Assembly (NCBI RefSeq): GCF_000876015.1
Contig: NZ_BBQM01000029.1
Location: 62,001 to 126,000, forward strand
Source of the DNA: Cupriavidus basilensis
Lineage (GTDB): Bacteria > Pseudomonadota > Gammaproteobacteria > Burkholderiales > Burkholderiaceae
Direction: 5' to 3'
Length of the DNA stretch: 64,000 bases
Under the pieces are notes generated by a model. The model made no database searches, was not told where the DNA came from, and saw only the letters and a list, made by a program, of their open reading frames with translations. Positions 1 through 8,102 of this stretch are shown here, in pieces. Position numbers and translations under genes: made by a program. How positions within the stretch are numbered: the first letter of the stretch is position 1; each line of letters begins with the position of its first letter.

Positions 1-874
1 TGACGCCGCCGGGGTCCATGATGCCGTACAGCAACGAGGACGGGCCCTTGAGCACCTCCACGTTGTCGGCCGCCGCGTTGAGCCCGCGGCCCTGGATCAG
101 CGGCATGCCGTTGTGCATCACCGAGCCGTCTCGGTTGCCGCCGAAGCCGCGCTTGAGGATGGTGTCCTGGGTGCCGGCCAGCGTGTTGCCCTGGGTGATG
201 CCGCTGATGTTGCCGAGCGCGTCGTCGAGGTTGCGCGGGCGCTGGTCGCGCAGCACCTGCGCCGGCACGATGTTGACCACCTGCGGGATGTCGAGCAGCG
301 GCGTGTCCGAGCGCGTGACGACCGCGTTGGGCGGCGGGCGGTAGCTTTCCTCGCGCGCGGCGTTGGCCTGCACCACCACGGGCGGCAGCGCCGCCTCGCC
401 CGGCGCCAGCGGCGGCACGGCGGCGGCCGGCTCGACGCGCCGGACCAGCGCGTAGCCGCCGTAGCCCTGCGCCACCGCGGCCAGGCCGGTGCCCTGGAGC
501 AGCGCGCCCAGCGCTTCCGGCACGCCGTATTGCCCGCGCAGCCCCTTGCTTTGCAGGCCGGCGGCGATCTCCGGCGGGAACGACAGCAGGATGCCGGCTT
601 CGCGGCCGAAGCGGTTGAGCGCGCCTTCCAGCGGGCCGGCCGGGATGTCATAGGCCCTGGCCGGCGAAGGCTGCGACGCGGGCGCGTCGGCGGCGGTGGC
701 GGCGCCGGGCGCGAGGGCCGCCACGCCCAGCCCCAGCGCCGCCACGGCATGGCCCAGCGCCGCCACCAGCGGGCGGCGCGCGGTGGGCAGCCGGCGCGGG
801 GCGGGGCCGTGCGGCGTGGCTGGAGAGCCCTCGTTGGCGCGGAGGGCGCGTGCGGCGATGCGGTGATGTTCCAT
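1..874 (-). CDS. TonB-dependent siderophore receptor, N-terminal part (cut by window edge)
   Basis: Outer-membrane receptor that would import a ferric siderophore with energy from TonB. Only the first 291 codons are inside the window. A hydrophobic signal-like segment spans about residues 35-62 and ends in ATAADA. An STN domain (about 74-146, starting AYDIPAGPL) follows, then a VVV stretch near 166 that may be the TonB box, then the start of the plug domain (DIPQVVNIVP, later EVLKGPSSLLYG). An STN domain marks receptors that signal to a FecR protein, and fecR-like and fecI-like genes lie directly upstream on the same strand. The ATG at 874 has no clear ribosome binding site. The family is secure; the siderophore cannot be named. 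Confidence 0.92.
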   Translation of the reverse strand, partial: MEHHRIAARALRANEGSPATPHGPAPRRLPTARRPLVAALGHAVAALGLGVAALAPGAATAADAPASQPSPARAYDIPAGPLEGALNRFGREAGILLSFPPEIAAGLQSKGLRGQYGVPEALGALLQGTGLAAVAQGYGGYALVRRVEPAAAVPPLAPGEAALPPVVVQANAAREESYRPPPNAVVTRSDTPLLDIPQVVNIVPAQVLRDQRPRNLDDALGNISGITQGNTLAGTQDTILKRGFGGNRDGSVMHNGMPLIQGRGLNAAADNVEVLKGPSSLLYGIMDPGGV

Positions 875-1018
875 GATCGGTGACTCGGAGGAGGTTCGGA
901 GATGTGGTGCGCTTATCTCTTATGTCCCGCGAGAATCGGAAACAGACCACCTCGGGCGCAAAAAAAATCGCAGGCGGCTTTCGTGCGTGCGTGCCGGCTG
1001 GCCGCGGCCGGCGGCGGA

Positions 1019-1999
1019 CTAGCCGGCCGGCTGCACTGTCACCCAGTAGCGGGTCAGGAAGTGGATCTGCACCGGCAGCGTGGTCCGCAGCGCATCGAGG
1101 ATGCGGTCGGTATCGGCCAGCGGGAAGGTGCCGGACACCTGCAGCGCGGCGATCGCCGGATCGCAGCGCAGGCGGCCCGGGCGGTGGCGGCTGACTTCGG
1201 CGAGGAACCCGTCGAGGCGCATCCGGGTCGCGACCAGCATGTCGTCGACCCAGGCCGCGTCCGTCTCGCTGGCCGCGCCGATGTCGCCGATGGCGGTGCG
1301 CGTGAAGCGGGCCTGCTCGCCGGCGCGCAGCGTGCGCGCCAGTCCGTGGCCGTCGCGCGGGCGCACGTCGACCGCGCCTTCGAACACGCCGACCTGGCTT
1401 GCGTCCGGCAGGCGCCGCGCGGTGAAGCGCGTGCCGAGCGGCCGCAGCTCGCCCTGCTCGGTTTCCACCACGAAGGGCCGCGGCGCGGCGCCGTCCTTGC
1501 CGGTCACGATCATGATCTCGCCGCCGACCAGCCGCACCCGGCGCTCGGCGGCGGTAAAGCGCACGTCGATGGCGCTGTCCGTGTTGAGCGACACCACGGT
1601 GCCGTCGGCCAGCATGAGGCTGCGCCGCTCGCCGACCGCGGTGCGCTCGTCGGCCAGCCACTCGCGCCAGGGCGCGCGTTCTTCCGCGGTCCAGGCGATG
1701 CCGCCGGCGAACAGCAGCAGGGCCAGCGTCTTGACCGCCTGGCGGCGGCCGGCCGAGCGCGGCGGCAGCAGCGCCGCGCGCGCGACGGCGGCGGCCCCGG
1801 GCGAGGCGAACTGCCGCAACTGCGCGTTGACCGCTTCGATGCGCGCCCAGGCGCGGGCGTGGTCCGGGTGCGCCGCGCGCCAGCGTTCCCAGGCCTGCCG
1901 CGTGGCCGGCGAGGTGTCCTTTTCCTGCAGCAGGAGCAGCCATTCGACCGCGCGCGCGGCCACTTCGGGCGGGATGCCGGGTACTGTTTGCGCGCTCAT
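1019..1999 (-). CDS. FecR-family anti-sigma / transmembrane signal transducer
   Basis: 326-residue FecR-type protein that should hold the neighbouring sigma factor inactive or ready until the receptor signals siderophore binding. The N-terminal cytoplasmic domain (DUF4880 type, about residues 10-60, AVEWLLLLQEKDTS) is followed by one hydrophobic segment near 95-115 (LALLLFAGGIAW), a FecR domain (about 120-230, with LADGTVVSLNTDS), and a C-terminal DUF4974-like segment that meets the receptor STN domain. It starts 6 bases after the sigma-factor stop codon, and its GGAG ribosome binding site lies in the end of that gene, so the two are probably co-translated. The receptor gene follows 144 bp downstream. 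Confidence 0.93.
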   Translation of the reverse strand: MSAQTVPGIPPEVAARAVEWLLLLQEKDTSPATRQAWERWRAAHPDHARAWARIEAVNAQLRQFASPGAAAVARAALLPPRSAGRRQAVKTLALLLFAGGIAWTAEERAPWREWLADERTAVGERRSLMLADGTVVSLNTDSAIDVRFTAAERRVRLVGGEIMIVTGKDGAAPRPFVVETEQGELRPLGTRFTARRLPDASQVGVFEGAVDVRPRDGHGLARTLRAGEQARFTRTAIGDIGAASETDAAWVDDMLVATRMRLDGFLAEVSRHRPGRLRCDPAIAALQVSGTFPLADTDRILDALRTTLPVQIHFLTRYWVTVQPAG

Positions 2000-2005
2000 G
2001 AATGC

Positions 2006-2518
2006 TTACTCCGGCGCGACGGCGAAATAGCACTGCGTGGCGGCACGCACGAGATAGCGCTTGACCGTGGTGACGGACACGCGCAACTGCGCGGCGATGT
2101 CCGCCTGCTCCATGCCGTCCAGTTGCGACAGCAGGAACGCGCGCTTGACCGCCGTCGGCAGGCCCGACAGCAGGCGGTCGATCTCGAACAGGGTTTCCAG
2201 CAGCATGGCGCGCTCCTCGGGCGAGGCCGCCATCGGCTCCGGCATGTGCGCGAGCGCATCGAGGTAGGCGTGCTCGAGCTGCTCGCGCCGGCGGTGGTTG
2301 GACAGGACGCGCTGCGCGACGGTGGTGAGAAACGCGCGCGGCTCCTCGATGCCGAGCGTGTCCTCGCGCGCCAGCAGGCGCAGGAAGGTGTCGTGGGCGA
2401 GGTCGGCCGCGCGATGCGTGCAGCCGAGCTTGCCGCGCAGCCAACGGCACAGCCAACCGTGATGGTCGGTGTAGAGCGCAAGCAATTCGCGCTGTGGTGC
2501 GGATTCCGCGGCCGGCAT
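2006..2518 (-). CDS. FecI-type ECF RNA polymerase sigma factor
   Basis: 170-residue iron-starvation sigma factor of group IV. Region 2 spans about residues 8-85 (LYTDHHGWLCRWLRGKLG, then AADLAHDTFLRLL). Region 4 spans about 105-165, with a helix-turn-helix in MEQADIAAQLRVSVTTVKRYL. There is no C-terminal extension. It should direct transcription of the receptor gene once released by the FecR protein. The ATG follows an AAGGA ribosome binding site. A Fur-box-like inverted repeat sits 49-67 bp upstream of the start, so iron repression through Fur is likely. Confidence 0.94.
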   Translation of the reverse strand: MPAAESAPQRELLALYTDHHGWLCRWLRGKLGCTHRAADLAHDTFLRLLAREDTLGIEEPRAFLTTVAQRVLSNHRRREQLEHAYLDALAHMPEPMAASPEERAMLLETLFEIDRLLSGLPTAVKRAFLLSQLDGMEQADIAAQLRVSVTTVKRYLVRAATQCYFAVAPE

Positions 2519-2566
2519 GGCAGTCCTTCCCGATCATACGGTGCGCAGCACCGGTCATGGCCAAAA

Positions 2567-2585
2567 AATGAGAACGATTCTCATT
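2567..2585. promoter_or_regulatory. Fur box upstream of FecI-type sigma factor
   Basis: AATGAGAACGATTCTCATT has two perfect 8-base arms around a 3-base centre. It closely follows the known Fur operator with its GAGAA/TTCTC halves. It stands in the promoter region of the minus-strand sigma gene, fitting iron repression. Confidence 0.8.
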
Positions 2586-2772
2586 ATATCAAAGCCGGAG
2601 ACCGGGCGGTTGCGCGGACGCGCGTGTCGGGGATTGCCGCAACATCGCCGGGGCGCGGCGACCGCCGCAAGCGAGGCAAGCCGGGCGGGTGGGGCGGGCG
2701 ATCAGTCGTGAGCCTGTAAATTCACTTCCGCCTGAATAAAGATAATAACCGGCGTATTTTTCAGCGCATCTT

Positions 2773-2786
2773 TTGACCAAGGTCAA
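2773..2786. promoter_or_regulatory. FNR/CRP-family-like palindrome
   Basis: TTGACCAAGGTCAA is a perfect 14-bp palindrome of the TTGA(C/T)-N4-(G/A)TCAA form bound by FNR/Dnr/Nnr-type regulators. It is about 500 bp from the haem peroxidase gene and 255 bp from the sigma gene, so the target is not certain. Confidence 0.4.
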
Positions 2787-3168
2787 TACACGCAAGCTAA
2801 ATGATAAATCATCCTCCATTAAGGAAAAATTAAGGCCGGACCAGAGTAATCCGATGCCGCTCGGCATTGCGGATGTCTTGATCCGGGAAAACACCTGTTG
2901 GCGATAAGAAAAATGACGGAGAAACCTCCCGCGGGATACGCGGGAGCGGCAGGGAATCAACGAAGACTGGCTTGAGCAAAGGGATTACGGGATGCTGGTA
3001 GAACCGGCAGGACGACGCACAAGTTTCTTTGTTATTAAGAAGAGGCATTTGAAGTCAGGCCAGATTGATTCAAGACAAGGGCCGCGAAATTAATCGGCAC
3101 GGTACCGGGTGACGCGCCGCCACAACACATTTACCTGAGCGCCTCAGATATATGTGGGGACCCCCCTG

Positions 3169-3224
3169 TTCATTCCCGAAAGTCCGCTTCTATAATCCGC
3201 TAAACACGAATCATTCTGATTCGT
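3169..3224 (+). promoter_or_regulatory. Promoter with overlapping palindromic operator for the haem/flavin gene set
   Basis: A consensus -10 TATAAT (3191-3196) has a weak -35 TTCATT (3169-3174) 16 bp before it. Just after the -10, at the expected start point, lies the perfect inverted repeat ACGAATCATTCTGATTCGT (3206-3224, 8-base arms, 3-base centre). Its position suggests a repressor site. Candidate binders are Fur or the Fur-family protein encoded at 8103-8633. Confidence 0.55.
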
Positions 3225-3280
3225 AAATTTCATACCGAACGATCCATCCATCTCGGCAGCGTCTCGCACGCCACAAGACA

Positions 3281-4708
3281 ATGACTATCAAAGAGGGCCC
3301 TGAGCGGCGTCATCGGAGGGGAGGGCGGCGCGGCCTGTTGGCCGCGGTCCTGCTTGGCATGTGGCTGGCGGGCTGCGGCGGAGGCGGCGACGACGGCTCG
3401 TCCGGCAACAGCGCCGCCACGGCGCCGGTTGCCGGTTCGCTGTCGGTGATGGCGCGGGTCGGGGAAAAGATCTTCTCCGACACCGCGCTGTCGGCCTCGG
3501 GCCGACAGTCGTGCGCGACGTGCCACGTGGAAAGCCGGGGCTACGCCGCCGACGACGGCCTCGCGGTGCCGCTGGGCGGCCCGAACATGGACCTGCCGGG
3601 CCTGCGCAACGCGCCTTCGCTGACCTACATGCAGTTCACGCCGGCCTTCAGCTTCCAGCCCGACGGCACGCCGGTGGGCGGCTTCTTCCGCGACGGGCGC
3701 GCGGCGTCGATCGCCGACCAGGCAGAGCAGCCGTTCATCACGCCGTTCGAGATGGCCAACGCCTCGGCGGACGAGGTGCTGGCGCGGCTGCTGACGCGGC
3801 CCTACATCAGCGATTTCAAGGCGGTATTCGGCGAGAGTTCGGTGACGGACGCGACCACGGCCCTGCACAACATCGGCCAGGCGCTGGCGCAGTACCAGAA
3901 GGAAGATCCGTCGTTCCACCGCTTCTCCAGCAAGTACGACGCCTACCTGAACGGCACGGCCCAGCTCACGCCGCAGGAGCTCAACGGGCTGGCGCTGTTC
4001 AACAACCCGGCCAAGGGCAATTGCACGGCCTGCCACGTGTCCACGCCGACCGCCACCACGCCGGCGCTGTTCACCGACTTCACCTACGACAACGTCGGCA
4101 TCCCGCGCAACTGGAAGATCGCGGCCAACGTCGACGGCAACACGCTCGGCTACGTGCCGCGGAACGGCGCGGCGCTCGGCGATCCCGGCCACGACTATTA
4201 CGACCTGGGCCTGTGCGGGCCGCTGCGCGCGGAGTTCGCCGGCCGCACCAGCTTGTGCGGGGCCTTCAAGGTGCCGACGCTGCGCAACATCGCGCTGACC
4301 GCGCCGTATTTCCACAACGGCGTGTTCGACACGCTGGAAGAAGCGGTGGCGTGGTACATCACGCGCGACACCGATCCCGCGCGCTGGTACCGCAAGGCCG
4401 ACGGCACGCCCGACATCCTCTACAACGACCTGCCGGTCGCCTATGCCGGCAACGTCAACGTGTCCGAGGTTCCCTACATTCCCTCGCTGGCGCCGAACCT
4501 GAGCGACGGCGAGATCGCCGACCTGGTGCGCTTCCTGTGCACGCTGACCGACGGCTTTGACGCGGCCAATCCGTCCGCCTACCAGCCGCCCGCGCAGTGC
4601 CAGTCCACCGCGGCCAGCGTGGCCGCCACGCGCGCCGGCGGCGCGGCCGCGCCCGCCGCCGTCACCAACACCGTCACCGTAGCCACTGTCGCCAAGAACA
4701 GGAAATAG
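3281..4708 (+). CDS. Di-haem cytochrome c peroxidase / MauG-family lipoprotein
   Basis: 475-residue periplasmic protein of the bacterial di-haem cytochrome c peroxidase family, which reduces peroxide or oxidises protein side chains with electrons from small carriers. The N-terminus has a twin-arginine-rich stretch, a hydrophobic core and a lipobox LAGC with Cys32, so it is probably membrane-anchored. Two haem-binding motifs are present: CATCH (Cys78, Cys81, His82) and CTACH (Cys248, Cys251, His252). The C-terminus is rich in alanine and valine and looks disordered. The start ATG has a weak ribosome binding site. It is the first gene of a set with a porin, an FMN-binding protein, ApbE and a b-type cytochrome, which suggests a periplasmic electron-transfer role. 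Confidence 0.88.
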   Translation: MTIKEGPERRHRRGGRRGLLAAVLLGMWLAGCGGGGDDGSSGNSAATAPVAGSLSVMARVGEKIFSDTALSASGRQSCATCHVESRGYAADDGLAVPLGGPNMDLPGLRNAPSLTYMQFTPAFSFQPDGTPVGGFFRDGRAASIADQAEQPFITPFEMANASADEVLARLLTRPYISDFKAVFGESSVTDATTALHNIGQALAQYQKEDPSFHRFSSKYDAYLNGTAQLTPQELNGLALFNNPAKGNCTACHVSTPTATTPALFTDFTYDNVGIPRNWKIAANVDGNTLGYVPRNGAALGDPGHDYYDLGLCGPLRAEFAGRTSLCGAFKVPTLRNIALTAPYFHNGVFDTLEEAVAWYITRDTDPARWYRKADGTPDILYNDLPVAYAGNVNVSEVPYIPSLAPNLSDGEIADLVRFLCTLTDGFDAANPSAYQPPAQCQSTAASVAATRAGGAAAPAAVTNTVTVATVAKNRK

Positions 4709-4744
4709 CCCGGAACGAGCCAGGAAAAACAGGGAGGAAATGCA

Positions 4745-6154
4745 ATGAAGAGGACCATGATTGCCGCGGCGGCGCTCGCCGTGGCGGGGACACCTGCGCT
4801 TGCCGCGCCGCCGAGCGCCAGTCCGGCGGTGGTGCAGCAGCTGGAGAAGAAGATCGACGACATGGCCGGCCAGCTCGATGCGCTCAAGGCCGAGCTCAGG
4901 GCCATGAAGGAGCAGAACACCGCGATGGCCACGCAGCAGCAGGCGCAGGCCCGCCAGCAGGCCGACCAGACCGCGCAGGTCGCGCAGCTGCAGGCGTCGC
5001 AGGAAACCCTGCAGCAGGCGGCGGCCAAGCCTTCGCCGCTGGACAACCTGAGCCTGTTCGGCTACGGCGAAATCGGCTATTCGCGGCCCAGCCGCAACAC
5101 CAACGACACGCGCGCCGACCTCGGGCGCGCGGTGTTCGGCTTCGGCTACCGCTTCGACGACAAGACGCGCTTCGCCTCCGAGTTCGAGGTGGAGCACGCC
5201 ATCGCCTCGTCGTCCGATGCCGGCGAGTTCGAGGTGGAGCAGTTCTACGTCGACCACATGTTCACCGACAAGGTGGGCGTGACCGCCGGCGTGTTCCTGA
5301 TGCCGGTCGGCCTCATCAACGAGCACCACGAGCCCACCGCCTACTACGGCGTCTACCGCAACTTCATCGAGACCCTGATCATTCCCAGCACGTGGCGCGA
5401 GGGCGGCTTCGCGCTGCACGGCAACACCGACATCGGGCTGGACTGGAACGTGGGCCTGACCACCGGCCTGGACCTGTCCAAGTGGAACTTCACGCCCGAG
5501 ACGCCGCTGTACGGCTCGGCGCTGGAGCTGCAGAACAACGGCTCGGCGCCGTTCCAGGCCACCCACCAGGAAATGTCGCTGGCCAACGCCAAGAACGCCT
5601 CGCAGTACCTGTCGCTGAACTACCGCGGCGTGCCGGGGCTGCTGCTGGGCGGCTCGGTCTTCACCGGCAACGCCAATCCGGCCGCGGGCGCGGGCAGCCA
5701 GCGCTCGACCCTGTGGGAAACCCACGCGCGCTGGACGCCGGGCAAGTGGGACCTGTCGGCGCTCTACGCGCAGGGCTACATCAGCAACACCGCCAAGGTC
5801 AACGCGCAGTTCCCGGGCACCGCCAACCCGATGCCGGCCTCGTTCTACGGCTGGTACCTGCAGGCCGCCTACAGCGTGTGGCAGCATGGCAGCTATCGCG
5901 CGGTGCCGTTCGCGCGCTTCGAGCGGTACAACATGGGCGCGCGCTACGAGGGCCTGGCGCCGGGCTTCCCGGCGGTGCCGTCGCAGCCGGTCACGGCCAG
6001 CGGCGCGGTGTTCCCCAAGCCTTACGATACGGTCTGGACGGCGGGCCTGAACTTCTACCTGAACCCGAACGTCGTGTTCAAGGTCGATTACCAGCGCTTC
6101 CGCGTCAACCGCGACTTCAGCCGCTTCGACCTCGGGCTGGGGATCTATTTCTAG
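4745..6154 (+). CDS. Outer-membrane porin with N-terminal coiled coil (OprO/OprP-like)
   Basis: 469-residue porin with a signal peptide of about 20 residues (cleavage after TPALA). Residues about 25-95 are rich in Gln, Ala and Lys with a heptad pattern (VVQQLEKKIDDMAGQLDALKAEL), forming a probable periplasmic trimeric coiled coil. From about residue 100 come alternating aromatic/polar beta strands (LFGYGEIGYS and so on), ending in a terminal Phe (LGLGIYF), as usual for outer-membrane barrels. The architecture matches the phosphate-selective porin O/P group, but specificity cannot be read here. A GGAGGAA ribosome binding site precedes the ATG. It follows the haem lipoprotein by 36 bp. Confidence 0.85.
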   Translation: MKRTMIAAAALAVAGTPALAAPPSASPAVVQQLEKKIDDMAGQLDALKAELRAMKEQNTAMATQQQAQARQQADQTAQVAQLQASQETLQQAAAKPSPLDNLSLFGYGEIGYSRPSRNTNDTRADLGRAVFGFGYRFDDKTRFASEFEVEHAIASSSDAGEFEVEQFYVDHMFTDKVGVTAGVFLMPVGLINEHHEPTAYYGVYRNFIETLIIPSTWREGGFALHGNTDIGLDWNVGLTTGLDLSKWNFTPETPLYGSALELQNNGSAPFQATHQEMSLANAKNASQYLSLNYRGVPGLLLGGSVFTGNANPAAGAGSQRSTLWETHARWTPGKWDLSALYAQGYISNTAKVNAQFPGTANPMPASFYGWYLQAAYSVWQHGSYRAVPFARFERYNMGARYEGLAPGFPAVPSQPVTASGAVFPKPYDTVWTAGLNFYLNPNVVFKVDYQRFRVNRDFSRFDLGLGIYF

Positions 6155-6200
6155 TGTCATGACATGCGGCCGCGGCGCGCCGCGGCCGGAGGAAGCTTCG

Positions 6201-6761
6201 ATGCACTACCGCTCTGTTCCCAGCGTCTTGATCTGTGCCGCGGCGGCGGCGTCCGCCGGGCTCGTCACGACCCGCGCCTATGCCGCCGACTACATGAGCG
6301 TGGCCGAAAGCCAGAAGCTGATGTTCGCCGACGCGACCGAGTTCGCGCCGGTCGTGGTGGCGCTCAATCCGGAGCAGCTCCGGCAGCTCGCGGAGCGCGC
6401 CGGCGGGCCGCCGCGCCCGGGCGCGTGGCGCATCTGGCAGGCGCGCCAGGGCGCCAGCGTGCTCGGCTACGTGGTGGCCGACGCGGTGATCGGCAAGTTC
6501 GAGCTGATCAACTACGCGGTGGCACTGAGCCCGGCCGGCGAGATCCGCGACGTGGAGATCCTGGCCTACCGCGAGAGCCACGGCTACGAAGTCCGCAACA
6601 AGCCGTGGCGCAGCCAGTTCACCGGCAAGTCCGCGCAGGCGAAGCTGCGCGTCGGCGAGGACATCGACAACATCAGCGGCGCCACGCTGTCGTGCACGCA
6701 CATCACCGACGGCATCCGGCGCATTGCCGTGATGGCGCAGATGGCGCTGGCGAAAGGCTGA
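6201..6761 (+). CDS. Exported FMN-binding domain protein (covalent flavin acceptor)
   Basis: 186-residue periplasmic flavoprotein. A signal peptide of about 28 residues ends in AYA-AD. The FMN-binding domain occupies the C-terminal two thirds and ends in the flavinylation motif SGATLS; Thr162 is the expected FMN attachment residue, by analogy with NqrC/RnfG. The start was chosen at 6201 because GGAGGAA lies 7 bases upstream; an earlier in-frame ATG lacks this. The next gene, ApbE, is the enzyme class that attaches FMN to this threonine, which supports the call. It probably carries electrons between the membrane cytochrome (7632-8093) and periplasmic partners. Confidence 0.85.
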   Translation: MHYRSVPSVLICAAAAASAGLVTTRAYAADYMSVAESQKLMFADATEFAPVVVALNPEQLRQLAERAGGPPRPGAWRIWQARQGASVLGYVVADAVIGKFELINYAVALSPAGEIRDVEILAYRESHGYEVRNKPWRSQFTGKSAQAKLRVGEDIDNISGATLSCTHITDGIRRIAVMAQMALAKG

Positions 6762-6768
6762 CCGCGCC

Positions 6769-7608
6769 GTGAGCCTTGCCACGCAGACCGCACAGGCCAC
6801 GCCGGCCGCGCCGTGCCGCCGCGCGCGCCCGCTGCTGGGCACGCTGGTGGAGATACGGGCGAGCGGCCCCGCCGCGGCGCAGGCGGTGCGCGCGGGCTTC
6901 GCCGAGGTCGGCAGGATCCACGGCCTGATGAACCGCCATGCCGCCGGCAGCGACATCGGCCGCTTCAACCGGGCGGCGCCGGGTGAGATGCTCGCGGTGG
7001 ATGCGCACACGCTGGCCGTGCTCGCCGCCGCGGCCCGCCTGCAGGCCGAGAGCGAGGGGGCCTTCGACTGCGTGTTCGACTGCGCGCTCGATGGCGCGTC
7101 CGGCGGCGCGCATGGCCCGGCCTGGGCGATCGAGGGCGCCATGCTGCGCAAGCTGCGGCCGGCGCGCCTCGATCTCGGCGGCATCGCCAAGGGCTACGCG
7201 GTGGATTGCGCGGTCCGCGCCATGCTCGGCTTCGACATCGACGACGTGCTGGTCAACGCGGGCGGCGACATGCGCCACGCCGGCCGCGCGCCGGCCGCCG
7301 TGGCCTTGCGCGAGCCGGGCGCGCCGGCGCGCGTGGCGTTGCGCTGGCACCTGGACAACGCGGCGCTGGCCGGCTCCAGCGCGGGCGGCCTCGGCCTGTC
7401 CGCGGCGCCGCGCATCGCAGACCGGCGCGCGCCGTCGGCGCTGCCGGCGGGCGCCGGCGCCAGCGTGCTGGCGCCTTCGTGCATGCTTGCCGACGTCCTG
7501 ACCAAGGTGGTATTGGTGTGCGGCGCGCCCGATCATCCGCTGCTGGCGCGCTACGGCGCCCGCGCGCTGCTCTATCGCGACGGCCGCGGCGGCAGCCCCG
7601 GCAACTAG
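6769..7608 (+). CDS. apbE: ApbE-family FAD:protein FMN transferase
   Basis: 279-residue enzyme that uses FAD to attach FMN covalently to threonine in SGAT motifs. Family motifs are visible: DLGGIAKGYAVD (residues 135-146), NAGGDMRHAG (163-172), SSAGGL, and a C-terminal SCMLADVLTKVV. It begins with GTG, 7 bases after the stop of its presumed substrate gene. It is shorter than typical ApbE, and its first residues (MSLATQTAQATPAAPC) show no signal peptide or lipobox, while its substrate does have a signal peptide. Modification may therefore occur before export, or the true start may differ. Identification is firm; location is open. Confidence 0.88.
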   Translation: MSLATQTAQATPAAPCRRARPLLGTLVEIRASGPAAAQAVRAGFAEVGRIHGLMNRHAAGSDIGRFNRAAPGEMLAVDAHTLAVLAAAARLQAESEGAFDCVFDCALDGASGGAHGPAWAIEGAMLRKLRPARLDLGGIAKGYAVDCAVRAMLGFDIDDVLVNAGGDMRHAGRAPAAVALREPGAPARVALRWHLDNAALAGSSAGGLGLSAAPRIADRRAPSALPAGAGASVLAPSCMLADVLTKVVLVCGAPDHPLLARYGARALLYRDGRGGSPGN

Positions 7609-7631
7609 CCTATCCAACCCGACCTCGTCCG

Positions 7632-8093
7632 ATGTACCAGCCCCATGTTCCCGCCCGCCGGCGCCGCGCCGCGCGCCTCGGCCCGCACCGGCGCCTGGCC
7701 CTGTACGCCACGTTCGCGCTGCTGCTGCTCACCGGCCTGGCGTGGCTGCTGGCGCGCTGGCTCGAACTCGAGCCGGAGACCTTGGCGCCGTGGCAGGCGT
7801 GGAGCATGAAGCTGCACGGCGCGGCGGCGATGTACGCCACCTTCCTGCTTGGCATCGTCTGGTCGGCGCATATCCGCATGTGCTGGATCCAGCGGCAGAA
7901 CCGCCTCGCCGGCGGGCTGTTCGCGGCGGTGGTCGGCTTGCTGGTGGCGACCGGCTTCGGCCTGTACTACTTCAACGGCGAGGCGCTGCGCGGCGCGACC
8001 GAATGGCTGCACTGGGGCGGCGGCCTCGCCGTCGGCGCGCTGTTCTGGCTGCACCTGGCGCGAGGGCGCCGGCAGGCCGCCGGCCACGACTGA
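7632..8093 (+). CDS. Small b-type cytochrome-like membrane protein (DUF4405/PepSY-like)
   Basis: 153-residue protein with four likely membrane helices (about 22-40, 62-80, 93-112 and 126-142). Histidines occur in pairs at the helix ends: His62/His80 in helix 2 and His127/His141 in helix 4, plus His19. This suits binding of one or two b haems, as in cytochrome b561-like and DUF4405 proteins. Gene order after the FMN-binding protein and ApbE suggests it passes electrons from the membrane to the flavoprotein. It ends 9 bp before the stop of the convergent Fur-family gene. Haem binding is inferred from histidine spacing only. Confidence 0.65.
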   Translation: MYQPHVPARRRRAARLGPHRRLALYATFALLLLTGLAWLLARWLELEPETLAPWQAWSMKLHGAAAMYATFLLGIVWSAHIRMCWIQRQNRLAGGLFAAVVGLLVATGFGLYYFNGEALRGATEWLHWGGGLAVGALFWLHLARGRRQAAGHD

Positions 8094-8102
8094 GGCGGGC
8101 GG

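Larger units (their letters stand above)
2519..3280. other. 762-bp intergenic region, partly AT-rich, with several palindromes
   Basis: Lies between the divergent sigma-factor and cytochrome c peroxidase genes. Roughly 2715-3230 is clearly richer in A and T than the neighbouring genes. Short open frames here lack codon bias and ribosome binding sites and were not accepted. It holds the Fur box, an FNR/CRP-family-like site (2773-2786), a short hairpin CTGAG-CGC-CTCAG (3135-3147), and a promoter-plus-palindrome before the next gene. Confidence 0.7.

Noticed and set aside
648..2564. Long minus-strand open frame overlapping the FecI and FecR-like genes
   Set aside because: It is Arg/Ala/Gly-rich with no domains, and lies in another frame over two genes with clear families; a product of high GC.
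2589..2960. Short minus-strand open frames between sigma factor and haem peroxidase genes
   Set aside because: AT-rich region, no ribosome binding site and no recognisable protein.
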